DNA of 64,000 nt from VXNE01 sp963668365. Lineage in GTDB: Bacteria > Pseudomonadota > Gammaproteobacteria > Pseudomonadales > Azotimanducaceae. The position numbers and the translations under genes were made by a program. Shown here in pieces: positions 32,890 through 41,377 of the stretch; position 1 is the stretch's first letter, and every line of letters starts with the position of its first letter. The notes under the pieces are model-generated. The model made no database searches and had not been told where the DNA came from. It saw only the letters and a list, made by a program, of their open reading frames with translations. Location of the stretch: positions 4,402,001-4,466,000 of the forward strand of contig OY764266.1 of assembly GCA_963668365.1 (NCBI GenBank). Direction: 5' to 3'.

Positions 32890-34496
32890 TATCTGGCCGT
32901 AGCCTCGAGGGACTCGAAGGCCCCGATGTCGTAGCCGCGGCCCTGCGGCGTCCCGGTGCCGACGAAATCTCTCCCGCCCATGTCGCAATCCTCAATGCCC
33001 GCGCACACATCGACGGCCGCGTCGATCGCCGGGACGCCTGCGCGCAAGGCGAATCGCTCCGCTCCCCGGGTCGCGGCATCACCGAGGAAAAGCTCGGCGT
33101 CCGGCCCCGCCCGCACGCTGTTCGTCTCGCCGCTGCTCCAGTCGCCGTCGGGGACGACATAGAGGTTGTGGTCCCGCTCCAATCCTGCGATCTCTTCGGC
33201 GAGCGGCCCCGCGGCTCCCGCGGTCCCGGCATCGAGGTAGACGACATTGTTCTTGAAGAATCGCGGCCGGTCGCCGGTGAATCCGCCGCTGTGGAAGTCG
33301 CTGTTGAACGCGCCGTGACGGGTAATGATCGTGTTGTTGTATATCTGCAGTCCATCGATCATGCCGCCGCCCCACGTGGTGATCTCGATCTCCTTGTTCT
33401 GGCGTTCCGCCGAAACGCCGTTGTGGGCGCAGACGTTGTAGCGCACGATGCTGTTGATCGTCGTCAGCCCCGCCGCGCCGAAGATCGCGATGCAATAGGC
33501 CTGGTTGCCGTGGCCGTAGTTGTACTGGACGAGGGTGTTGGTGCTGCCCCAGTCGATGTCGAAGGCCCCGCCGTCCACCCCCGGCGACCGATTGTCGAAG
33601 GCTTCGTTGTACTGCACCGTGCAGTCGTTGCAGCTCCAGGTCCAGATCGCGTTCGGCGTGCCGATGGTCTGCGCGGGTTCCAGCCCGGTGCGGTAGGCGA
33701 CACTATGCTCGATCAGCCCGTTGTTCACCGCGAACAGGACGATGCCGTCGCCATAGGTGTCGTGGACCTCGGCGTTGCGCACGACGACGTTGCTGCTGCG
33801 CAACTGGGCGTTCGAGGCCCAGCCGTCGGCGGCGGTGCCGGTTCCGACCAGGATGCCGGCCCATTGATTGGTGTTGTAGGCGGTCACATTGTCCAGCACG
33901 ACGTCGTCGAACCGGGCGCCGGTCGAGTTCGCCTCGTCGTGCGTCGGGCTGATCACCACCAGCCCGGTGTTCTTGCTGTCGGGCGGATCGCCGTAGACGT
34001 CGCGCACGACCGCGTTCCGCAGGCGGATGTGTTCGCTCACGCCCGTATCCACCGTTGCGAAGATGCCGTATCGCGTGCCGCCGGATGTCTCGATGTCGCG
34101 TATCTCCCAGTGCGACTGGTTTGCAAGCTTGATCGCGTACTCGCTGGCACCTGCGGCAATGACGGGCAGCGCGCCGCCGCCGTAGCTGTCGATGACGATG
34201 GGCGCGCCGGGGGCGCCGGAACCTTGGGGATGCAACGACCCTTCGCAAGTGGTGCCGCGTCTGAAGCGCAAGCGCTCGCCCGGCTGGAACGGGTGCGCGT
34301 TGACGGCGGCGAGGTCGCCCCACGGCTTCGCCTCGGAGCCGTCGCCGGGAACCTCAACGCCGCAGTCCACGAAGTATCGCGATTCGCTCGCATCCGCGCC
34401 CTGGCCGCCCGCGTCCGGCGGCGCTTCTCCGCAGCCCGCGATCAGCGCCGCACCCAGCAATATCGGTCGAAGCAACCCCTCCGGCGACGACATCAT
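32889..34496 (-). CDS. Right-handed parallel beta-helix lipoprotein
   Basis: A 535-residue lipoprotein. The signal peptide ends with lipobox LIAGC (Cys at residue ~22). The body is a series of beta-helix turns (repeated N-I-V-N/V-V-R-N patterns such as RLRNAVVRDVYGD, VVRNAEVHDTYGDGIVLF, LIEHSVAYR, LVQYNYGHGNQAYCIAIFG). The C-terminus (DMGGRDF...GYDIGAFESL) is the choice-of-anchor/beta-helix ending typical of secreted polysaccharide-active proteins. It may be a lyase, an epimerase or a glycan-binding protein at the cell surface. No catalytic motif of a known lyase family was identified with confidence. It lies between the TonB receptor and the GH42 gene in one operon. Confidence 0.82.
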   Translation of the reverse strand: MMSSPEGLLRPILLGAALIAGCGEAPPDAGGQGADASESRYFVDCGVEVPGDGSEAKPWGDLAAVNAHPFQPGERLRFRRGTTCEGSLHPQGSGAPGAPIVIDSYGGGALPVIAAGASEYAIKLANQSHWEIRDIETSGGTRYGIFATVDTGVSEHIRLRNAVVRDVYGDPPDSKNTGLVVISPTHDEANSTGARFDDVVLDNVTAYNTNQWAGILVGTGTAADGWASNAQLRSSNVVVRNAEVHDTYGDGIVLFAVNNGLIEHSVAYRTGLEPAQTIGTPNAIWTWSCNDCTVQYNEAFDNRSPGVDGGAFDIDWGSTNTLVQYNYGHGNQAYCIAIFGAAGLTTINSIVRYNVCAHNGVSAERQNKEIEITTWGGGMIDGLQIYNNTIITRHGAFNSDFHSGGFTGDRPRFFKNNVVYLDAGTAGAAGPLAEEIAGLERDHNLYVVPDGDWSSGETNSVRAGPDAELFLGDAATRGAERFALRAGVPAIDAAVDVCAGIEDCDMGGRDFVGTGTPQGRGYDIGAFESLEATAR

Positions 34497-34530
34497 TTAC
34501 TACCCGCGGGACAGTTTCCGATCACGACCG

Positions 34531-37341
34531 TCAAAAGCTATAGCCGATCTTCGCTCCGTAGGTGCGGGGCAGACCATACGTCGGATCGAGGCCGGTGGGC
34601 ACCGCCTCGTCGGCGAGATTGACAATCCAGCCCGAGACGCTCCATTTGCCGTCGCCCGCTTCCCAGCCGACCCAGAGATCGGCGGTGGCGTGCGACTCGA
34701 CGAAGTCGTTGCCGAGTTGGGTCACCTCGCCCGCTCTCGGAATCGGGACGCCGCTCGCGCTTACGCCGTAATCGCGTATCGGGTCGCCGTTCGCGTCCGT
34801 GGTGATTCGGCCATGGTTGAATGGCGTCAGGTAGTAGTCGCCATACCAGGACAGGGACAGCCACGGCGTCAGTGTCGAGCCGCCCGCCAGTCGGAACGTG
34901 TGGCTGTAATTCAGCGTGAAGCTCGCCTGCGGGGCGAAGCTGTAGGCATTGCCGTCGAGGGGAACATTCCTGAACGCTCCCTGCGATGCGCCGTGGTAGC
35001 GCGTGACGGCGTGGTAGAGATCGTCCGTGGCCCAGCCGCCGATGCTGTTGTCGAGCCAGGTGAAATAGCCGGACAGGAGGTCGTCCGGGGTGATGTCCCA
35101 GGCGAAATCGACCTCCAGGCCCGAAAAGTCGATCTCGGCGGCGTTGGTCACGATCTGAGATTCGATCTGGTTCGGAAACTCGTAGTCGTCGACGGTGTGT
35201 CCTTCCGGCAGCGCCGCGGGCGGAACCTGCGGCGGGATGTCCACGATCACCGGGCCACCGGCGCCGCAGCCCTCTTCGCGCTCGCCGGGGTCGCCGTGGT
35301 CGCCGTCGCCGTTCAGATCGCAGTACCGGTCGCCGTAGTCGAACTGGGCCTGCTCCTGCTTGTCTTCCATGACGGCCATGAAGACGTTCGCCTGCAGCCT
35401 CAGGTCCCCGTCGAGCAGGTGCCATTTGCCTCCCAGCTCGAAGTCCCGGACCCGCTCCGGCCCGTACGTCCGGGGCAGCGACCGGCCGAGGCGCCTGACA
35501 TAGGTCGATCCCCGGGACGAGCCGCCCGCCTTGTGCCCGGTGGCGAACGACGCGAAGACGAAACTGTCGTCGCCCGCCTGGTAGCTGATGCCGACCTTGA
35601 AGTCGTCGTAGTCGAACTCCGACTCCGGGCCGTCGGCGGGATAGACGTTGAACGTGTCGTAGAAGGCGCCGAAGTGCTCGCGGGACTCGGCGACCGGTCT
35701 GGCGTTGTCCCACCAGTTGCCCGGCTGTTTGGCGAAGGCGAGCCAGTCGGTCTGGCGTATCGGGTCCTGCGCCGGATCGTAGACCGGCAGGTAGTCCGGC
35801 GGCGGCCACTGCGGGTAGACCCGCAACGAGCCGTCGGAGGCGAACGTCAGGCTGTCGCCGCCGAATCTCGAATCCGAGGTGCGCCGCCCGCCGACGGTCA
35901 CTTCCAGCGTCTCGGTGACGGCGAACGCCACGTCGGCATAGAACGCACGGGATTCCGAAGTGAGATCCTCGATGAGAAATCCCTCCCAGCCATAGGGCTG
36001 ATAGATCGAAGCCAGGGCCAGCGTCGTCCGTTCCCTGAAGTCGAAGAAGCCCGCGATCCACTGCAGCCGGCCGCCGTGCCGGGAGGTGAGCTGAATCTCG
36101 TGGGAGCGCGACGCGGTTTCCCAATCGTCGTCGAAGTAGATGTCGAATTCCCCGGTGCCCCTGCTCACGTCCAGGAAAAGATCGTGCGCGTACTCGGAGT
36201 CGCCGTAGTTCCACCTGACGGCGACCAGGTCGGGGACCGCATACTCTATCGTCGAGCGCAGCATGCGATTGGACTGATCCAGAAACCCAGGCGCGTTCAC
36301 CCGCGGGCTCAAGGGCCCGGACCGCCCTTCGCGCCCCCGGTACACCGGGTACTTGCCGCAGAGGTCCGCCTCGCACACCACGGGGCTTGCGGCCCAGGGC
36401 GCGTCGTTCTGATAGTTCTCCCAACTGACGTTCCAGGTCAGGTCGTCCGAAGGCGCCCACAGCGCGCCGATGCGGTACGCCGAGTGGTCGGTGGCGCCGT
36501 AATCGTCGATGCCGCCGCCGAAGCTCTCGCCGTAGGCGCGGTAGGCCTGGCGGCTGTAGTGGTCCGACCGGTCGTTGGTGGGAAGGCCGAGATCGGTGAA
36601 GGAGGGATCCGGCGCGCCGATCCAGTCCGGATAGCCGCCGTAGGGTTCCGCGATCCAGGGGTCAACTTCCGACAACTCATTGAGCGTCACGTCCTGAAAC
36701 GTGTCGCGCGTCTGTCGCATGAACGTCGCGCGCACGGCGAAGGCATCGCTGACGGGGATGTTCAGAACGCCGCGCATCACGCTGTCGCTGTAGCTGCCGA
36801 TCTCGACCTCCGCGCTGCCGGAAAACGCTCCGACGTCCGGCTTGCTGGTGATGACGTCGATGACGCCGATGGTGGCGTTGCGTCCGAACGTGGTCCCCTG
36901 CGGTCCTCGCAGCACCTCGACGCGATCCACGTCGAACATCAGCAAACCGACGGCATTGGCGCGGCTGACATAGATGCCGTCCACGTGAAACCCGACGTTC
37001 GGGTCCCCGGTTTCGCTGGTGTTGGACGACGAGATACCGCGAATGGAGATGTTCAGAGACCCGCGCTCAAGCCGGGTCTCATCGCCCACATGCAGGTTCG
37101 GCACCTGTTTTCCCAGCGTGGCGACGTCGGTGATCCTCGCGCTCTCCAGGATCTCGGACGAAACCACGGAAACCGGAATGGGCGTTCTCATGACCGCCGT
37201 CTCGCCGCGCTTGCTCGCGGTGACGACGATTTCCTCGATCTCGGCGGCGCTCGCGCCAGCGGCCTCCTCCTGGCCCAGAGCGGATCCGCCAAACGCGATC
37301 ACCGATGCGGCCGACAACAGTACGATGCAATGTCTCGCCAT
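34531..37341 (-). CDS. TonB-dependent receptor of the glycan locus
   Basis: A 936-residue outer-membrane receptor. The ATG at 37341 is preceded by GGGAGG and gives a signal peptide (MARHCIVLLSAASVIAFGGSALG). The TonB box is IEEIVVTASKRGE (~37), and the plug has LGKQVPNLHVGDE, RGISSSNTSETGDPNVGFHVDGIYV and VDRVEVLRGPQGTTFGRNA. The barrel has long aromatic-rich loops and ends AKIGYSF. It is the first gene of an operon with a beta-helix lipoprotein, a GH42 enzyme and a sugar porter, which argues for an oligosaccharide ligand. A GTATTA-containing site 25 bases upstream resembles the one before the GntR-type regulator. Confidence 0.92.
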   Translation of the reverse strand: MARHCIVLLSAASVIAFGGSALGQEEAAGASAAEIEEIVVTASKRGETAVMRTPIPVSVVSSEILESARITDVATLGKQVPNLHVGDETRLERGSLNISIRGISSSNTSETGDPNVGFHVDGIYVSRANAVGLLMFDVDRVEVLRGPQGTTFGRNATIGVIDVITSKPDVGAFSGSAEVEIGSYSDSVMRGVLNIPVSDAFAVRATFMRQTRDTFQDVTLNELSEVDPWIAEPYGGYPDWIGAPDPSFTDLGLPTNDRSDHYSRQAYRAYGESFGGGIDDYGATDHSAYRIGALWAPSDDLTWNVSWENYQNDAPWAASPVVCEADLCGKYPVYRGREGRSGPLSPRVNAPGFLDQSNRMLRSTIEYAVPDLVAVRWNYGDSEYAHDLFLDVSRGTGEFDIYFDDDWETASRSHEIQLTSRHGGRLQWIAGFFDFRERTTLALASIYQPYGWEGFLIEDLTSESRAFYADVAFAVTETLEVTVGGRRTSDSRFGGDSLTFASDGSLRVYPQWPPPDYLPVYDPAQDPIRQTDWLAFAKQPGNWWDNARPVAESREHFGAFYDTFNVYPADGPESEFDYDDFKVGISYQAGDDSFVFASFATGHKAGGSSRGSTYVRRLGRSLPRTYGPERVRDFELGGKWHLLDGDLRLQANVFMAVMEDKQEQAQFDYGDRYCDLNGDGDHGDPGEREEGCGAGGPVIVDIPPQVPPAALPEGHTVDDYEFPNQIESQIVTNAAEIDFSGLEVDFAWDITPDDLLSGYFTWLDNSIGGWATDDLYHAVTRYHGASQGAFRNVPLDGNAYSFAPQASFTLNYSHTFRLAGGSTLTPWLSLSWYGDYYLTPFNHGRITTDANGDPIRDYGVSASGVPIPRAGEVTQLGNDFVESHATADLWVGWEAGDGKWSVSGWIVNLADEAVPTGLDPTYGLPRTYGAKIGYSF

Positions 37342-37365
37342 TGCCTCCCCTCCCCGTACCATAAA

Positions 37366-37378
37366 GTAATACAATAAC
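37366..37378. promoter_or_regulatory. Putative GntR-type operator upstream of the glycan receptor
   Basis: GTAATACAATAAC (minus strand GTTATTGTATTAC), an imperfect palindrome of the form TnATnnnATnA, 25 bases upstream of the receptor start. It shares its GTATTA half with the perfect palindrome at 39191-39203 beside the FadR-type regulator gene. Confidence 0.45.
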
Positions 37379-37446
37379 ACTTTTAATTCGCAAGCTACAG
37401 AAGGCTTTGGCAGGCTGCGTTCGGCGGGGACAAGGAGCCTTTGGCG

Positions 37447-39174
37447 TCAGTGCGACTCGCGCGGCACATCATGGCCGCGCGAGCCCACAAGGAAATCGAG
37501 ATCCACGCCCCGGTCCGCTTGCAGCACGGTCTCGCGGTAGAGTTGCTGGTAGCCGCCGGATGCCGCGAAAGACGGCGCGTTCCAATCCAATCTTCGTCTC
37601 TTGAGCACTTCGTCGCCCACGTCGAGATGGATTCGGCGTTTCCGCACGTCAACCTCGATGAAGTCACCATCGGCCACCAATGCCAAAGGCCCGCCCGCAG
37701 CGGCTTCGGGGGCCACATGCAGGATGACGGTGCCGTAGGCCGTGCCGCTCATACGGGCGTCCGATATCCGCACCATGTCCTTGACGCCCTTCTTCAGGAC
37801 CTTTGTCGGCAAGCCCATGTTGCCGACTTCCGGCATGCCCGGATAGCCGACGGGTCCGCAATTCTTCAAAACCATGACGCAACGCTCGTCGATATCGAGT
37901 TCGGGGTCGTTGATGCGCTCGCGATAGTCTTCGATGTTCTCGAAGACGACCGCTCGGCCGCGATGCGCCATCAGTTCCGGCGAAGCGGCCGACGGCTTGA
38001 TGATCGCTCCGTTCGGCGCCAGGTTGCCCCGCAATACCGCAATACCGCCGTCCTTCACCAACGGCCTGTCCAAGGGACGGATGACGTCCTTGTTGTGATT
38101 GACCGCATCCGTTGTGTTCTCCCGCAGGGTGCGCCCGTTCGCCGTCAGCGCATCCGAGTGGAGCATTCCCGCCGAATCCAACTGTCGAACGACGACCGGC
38201 AGCCCGCCCGCGTAGTAGAAGTCCTCCATCAGGTATTTCCCCGAGGGCTGGAGATTGACCACGGTCGGCACGTCGCAGCCGAGCCGGTCCCAATCGTCCA
38301 GCGACAGATCCACCCCCACGCGCCCCGCCAGCGCCAACAGGTGCAGCACCGCATTGGTCGATCCACCGATGGCGGCGTTGACGCGGATGGCATTCTCGAA
38401 GGCTCTTCGGGTAAGAATTTTCGAAGGCCTCAAGTCTTCCTCGACCATTTCGACGATCCGTCGGCCAGCAAGCTGCGACAGAAGCAGCCGCCTGGAATCG
38501 ACCGCCGGAATCGCCGCGTTGTTCGGCAGCCCCATTCCGAGCGCCTCCACCATGCTCGCCATCGTGGACGCCGTGCCCATCGTCATGCAACTGCCCGCGC
38601 TGCGGGACATGCCGGCTTCCATTTCGCGGAATTGCCCGACCGTGATCTCTCCCGCCCTGACCTTCTCGGAAAATTGCCATATCGCCGTTCCAGACCCGAG
38701 TTCCCGCCCCTCGAATCTGCCGTTCAGCATCGGCCCGCCGGAAACTGCGATGGTCGGCAAGTCGCAACTGGCCGCCCCCATCATCAACGCCGGCGTCGTC
38801 TTGTCGCAGCCCACCAGCAAGACCGCGCCATCGAGTGGATTGCCGCGGATGGATTCTTCCACGTCCATGCTGGCGAGATTTCGAAACAGCATCGCCGTGG
38901 GACGCAGGTTGGATTCGCCCAGGGACATGACGGGGAACTCGACGGGAATGCCGCCGGCCTGGTAGACGCCGACCTTCACTTTCTCGGCGATGGCGCGGAG
39001 ATGCGCATTGCAGGGCGTCAGTTCCGACCAGGTGTTGCAGATGCCGATGACTGGACGCCCATCGAAGGTGTCGTCCGGCAGCCCCTGGTTTCTCATCCAG
39101 CTTCGGTGCATCACCTGGGCCTTGCCGTCGCCGCCGAACCAGGATAGAGATCGCCTTTGCCGAGTCTTCTTCAA
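37447..39174 (-). CDS. IlvD/Edd family sugar-acid dehydratase (arabinonate/galactonate dehydratase type)
   Basis: A 575-residue Fe-S dehydratase removing water from an aldonic acid to give a 2-keto-3-deoxy acid. Family residues seen include NTWSELTPCNAHL (~47, cluster-ligand Cys), VGCDKTTPALMMGA (~122, cluster-ligand Cys), GSCMTMGTASTM (~195, third Cys and the TMGTA motif) and GGSTNAVLHLLALA (~273). The motifs NTWSELTPCN and SWFGGDGK match the sugar-acid branch rather than IlvD itself. The start is a TTG at 39174; the family N-terminus (SWFGGDG...HRSWMRNQG) supports it. It is divergent from the FadR-type regulator across a palindrome. With the keto-acid dehydratase at 40088, L-arabinonate is the likeliest substrate. 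Confidence 0.85.
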   Translation of the reverse strand: MKKTRQRRSLSWFGGDGKAQVMHRSWMRNQGLPDDTFDGRPVIGICNTWSELTPCNAHLRAIAEKVKVGVYQAGGIPVEFPVMSLGESNLRPTAMLFRNLASMDVEESIRGNPLDGAVLLVGCDKTTPALMMGAASCDLPTIAVSGGPMLNGRFEGRELGSGTAIWQFSEKVRAGEITVGQFREMEAGMSRSAGSCMTMGTASTMASMVEALGMGLPNNAAIPAVDSRRLLLSQLAGRRIVEMVEEDLRPSKILTRRAFENAIRVNAAIGGSTNAVLHLLALAGRVGVDLSLDDWDRLGCDVPTVVNLQPSGKYLMEDFYYAGGLPVVVRQLDSAGMLHSDALTANGRTLRENTTDAVNHNKDVIRPLDRPLVKDGGIAVLRGNLAPNGAIIKPSAASPELMAHRGRAVVFENIEDYRERINDPELDIDERCVMVLKNCGPVGYPGMPEVGNMGLPTKVLKKGVKDMVRISDARMSGTAYGTVILHVAPEAAAGGPLALVADGDFIEVDVRKRRIHLDVGDEVLKRRRLDWNAPSFAASGGYQQLYRETVLQADRGVDLDFLVGSRGHDVPRESH

Positions 39175-39190
39175 AACGCCGTTAGCTCGT

Positions 39191-39203
39191 ATAATAGTAT
39201 TAT
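39191..39203. promoter_or_regulatory. Palindromic operator beside the FadR-type regulator
   Basis: ATAATAGTATTAT, perfect 6-base arms around a central G, 17 bases upstream of the dehydratase start and 69 bases upstream of the regulator start. Its place in the divergent promoter region fits autoregulation and repression of the dehydratase. Confidence 0.6.
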
Positions 39204-39271
39204 TGACGTTACTGGCTCCTTGTCAGCGCGTCAAGACAACCCGATTGCAACCTCGAACGGCTGAGATACCG

Positions 39272-40021
39272 ATGGATAACAGGATGTTTGGAAAACGCAC
39301 CCGCCACAGCCGCGTCGCGCACGAACTGGGCAGGCGGATCGTCGGCGGAGTCTATGAACCCGGGGCGTTGTTGCCGCCCGACACGTCCGTCGGCAAGGAA
39401 ATGGACGTTTCCCGCACCGCGCTGAGGGAGGCGTTCAAGGTCCTGACCGCGAAAGGCCTCATCGAGTCCCGCCAGAAAGTCGGTACCCGGGTCATGGCGA
39501 GAAAAGACTGGAACATGCTCGACCCGGATGTGCTGAACTGGTGTTTCGCGGCGAAGCCGTCGGCGCAGTTTATTCAGTCGCTCTTCGAGATGCGCCGGGT
39601 TGTCGAGCCCGCCGCGGCGGCCATGACCGCCGAGCGCCGCACCGACGAACAACTCGCCGAAATCGAGGCCGCCTACCTCTCCATGGAGCAGGCTCCTCCG
39701 GACATGGACGAGATGCTGACCACCGACCTTCGGTTCCACCTGTCCATCCTGAACGGCACGGGCAACGAATTCATGGTCACCCTGGGCATGATGATCGAAA
39801 CGGCGCTGATCAGTTCCTTCAACCTCAGCAGTTCCGTTCCCAGAGCGTTTTCCGATGCACTGGAAAGCCACAAGGCGGTGTACCTCGGGATTCTCAATCG
39901 CGACGCCAAACGGGCCCGGTTTGAAATGGAAGCCTTGCTGGACACGTCCATCAAGGACGCGCTGTCGGGATTGGAGCAGGGCCGGGATATAGCGACGAAT
40001 CCACAAACCGTGGCCTATTAG
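39272..40021 (+). CDS. FadR-subfamily GntR transcriptional regulator
   Basis: A 249-residue regulator. The N-terminal winged HTH is at residues ~8-75 (RIVGGVYEPGALLPPDTSVGKEMDVSRTALREAFKVLTAKGLIESRQKVGTRV, split here by the helix boundaries). The C-terminal FCD helical domain (~90-230) carries the usual metal/ligand residues in DLRFHLSIL and SHKAVYLGIL. FCD regulators often respond to sugar acids or their breakdown products. The ATG at 39272 lies after a short AT-rich promoter. Candidate sites at 39191 and 37366 suggest it controls the dehydratase and the glycan operon. Confidence 0.9.
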   Translation: MDNRMFGKRTRHSRVAHELGRRIVGGVYEPGALLPPDTSVGKEMDVSRTALREAFKVLTAKGLIESRQKVGTRVMARKDWNMLDPDVLNWCFAAKPSAQFIQSLFEMRRVVEPAAAAMTAERRTDEQLAEIEAAYLSMEQAPPDMDEMLTTDLRFHLSILNGTGNEFMVTLGMMIETALISSFNLSSSVPRAFSDALESHKAVYLGILNRDAKRARFEMEALLDTSIKDALSGLEQGRDIATNPQTVAY

Positions 40022-40087
40022 GCTATCAGGCAGCGGAGCCATGCATCCGCTTTCACCTTCGATTGTCAACGGGATGTTGTCCCCGGG

Positions 40088-41005
40088 TTAGCGACCCCAA
40101 GCCAGCGCCAGCGGGGCCTGTTCGTGCGCCAGCGCAAGCAATTGCGCCCGGGTCGCGGGGTGCAGCGGCGGCAGGGGATGGCGTACCGCATCGCTCTCGA
40201 TCACCCCACCCTCCTGCATCACCGTTTTGCAGGCCCGAAGCCCGCACTGCCGGTTCTCGAAATTGACCAGCGGGAGAATGCGGGCGTATTGCGCCGCGGC
40301 CTCAGGGCGCCTGTCCGCGCGGTAGTGGTCGAGCACGGGTCGGATCAGGTCCGGCAATAGCGCGCTCGGCATTGTCCCGGTCGCGCCCGCGTCGAGATCG
40401 GCCAATAGCGTGATCGACTCCTCGCCGTCGAACGGACCTGCCACGTCGGTCCCGCCCGCGGCGATGAGCGAGCGTAGCTTGTTCGCCGCCATCGGCGTTT
40501 CGATCTTGAAGTAGCTGACTTCGGGGATATCCCGAGCCAGGCGCGCAAGCAACGCCACGGACAGATTCACGCCGCTGAGCGGCGCATCCTGCACCATGAT
40601 GGGAATTCGAGCGGCCTCCGCGACAGCGGCGAAGTGCTCGAAGATCCGCTCTTCGTCCGCAAGCTGCAAGGCCCCGTGGTACGGCGGCATCAGCATGAGC
40701 ATCGCCGCGCCGGTCGCCGCGGCCCGTTTCGCGCGGGACGCGGCGACCCCCGTGGAGAAGTGGCTGCAGGTCACGATCACCGGCACCCGGCCCGCGACAT
40801 GCGCGAGGCACAGCTCAAGCAGCGCGTCCCGCTCCTCGTCGGACAGGGAGAACTGCTCGGAGTAGTTCGCGAGGATGCAAATGCCATCGACTCCCTGGTC
40901 GATCATGCAATCCAGGACGCGTTTCTGGCCCTCCAGATCGAGACTCCCCCGCGCATCGAACGGTGTCGGCGCGATGGGGAAGACTCCGGAGTACGTTGCG
41001 GTCAT
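40088..41005 (-). CDS. L-2-keto-3-deoxyarabonate dehydratase-like protein (DHDPS/NAL superfamily)
   Basis: A 305-residue class I aldolase-fold enzyme. The Schiff-base lysine is K167 in SYFKIETP. The GTTGE loop of dihydrodipicolinate synthase is replaced by ILANYSEQFSLSDEER (~44-59), which I associate with L-2-keto-3-deoxyarabonate dehydratase, the enzyme forming 2-oxoglutarate semialdehyde in the non-phosphorylative L-arabinose pathway. Other conserved pieces are MPPYHGALQ (~107) and IMVQDAPLSG (~136). The gene is convergent with the FadR-type regulator and close to the IlvD/Edd dehydratase, which would make its substrate. It is not a lysine-pathway DapA. Confidence 0.82.
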   Translation of the reverse strand: MTATYSGVFPIAPTPFDARGSLDLEGQKRVLDCMIDQGVDGICILANYSEQFSLSDEERDALLELCLAHVAGRVPVIVTCSHFSTGVAASRAKRAAATGAAMLMLMPPYHGALQLADEERIFEHFAAVAEAARIPIMVQDAPLSGVNLSVALLARLARDIPEVSYFKIETPMAANKLRSLIAAGGTDVAGPFDGEESITLLADLDAGATGTMPSALLPDLIRPVLDHYRADRRPEAAAQYARILPLVNFENRQCGLRACKTVMQEGGVIESDAVRHPLPPLHPATRAQLLALAHEQAPLALAWGR

Positions 41006-41377
41006 CGGCCCCCCCGCATGGATGATCGCTTCTTCAAATCCGAATGTTAGCGTACGCGCATGGTCCGGATGTCCTTGGGAGGGGCAGCAGGCCCAGTCCC
41101 GGCGGGATATTGATGCCGGGTGTGGCCACGCCGGGACTCGTCGGGGAAGATGTGTGAACCATGCGCCCAACCAGGCTCATCTTCTCATTGGAAAACGCTG
41201 GCTGCCGTCGTGCCGTCGGCGGATTCTCGCATGTGCCGGAGTGCCGGGGTGCCGCAAGGCGTTCGGCGTGGCCCGGCTCGTCGGCATTCATCAGCGATCC
41301 GAAACGACATCTGACGGTATTGCGTTCCGACGCTGAAGCCTCTCCGGGTGGTGGCAACAGATCCTCATCCGCTCCCG
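41006..41377. other. Intergenic, no gene seen
   Basis: About 370 bases. Open frames on both strands are short and have no recognisable content. It must contain the promoter of the keto-deoxy-acid dehydratase near 41010-41060. Confidence 0.4.

Noticed and set aside
34192..37377. 1061-codon open frame on the plus strand
   Set aside because: It is antisense to the TonB receptor and beta-helix genes. Those have signal peptides and family motifs, the antisense frame has none.
40088..41005. Dihydrodipicolinate synthase (dapA)
   Set aside because: The GTTGE loop is replaced by NYSEQF and the neighbours are sugar-acid genes.
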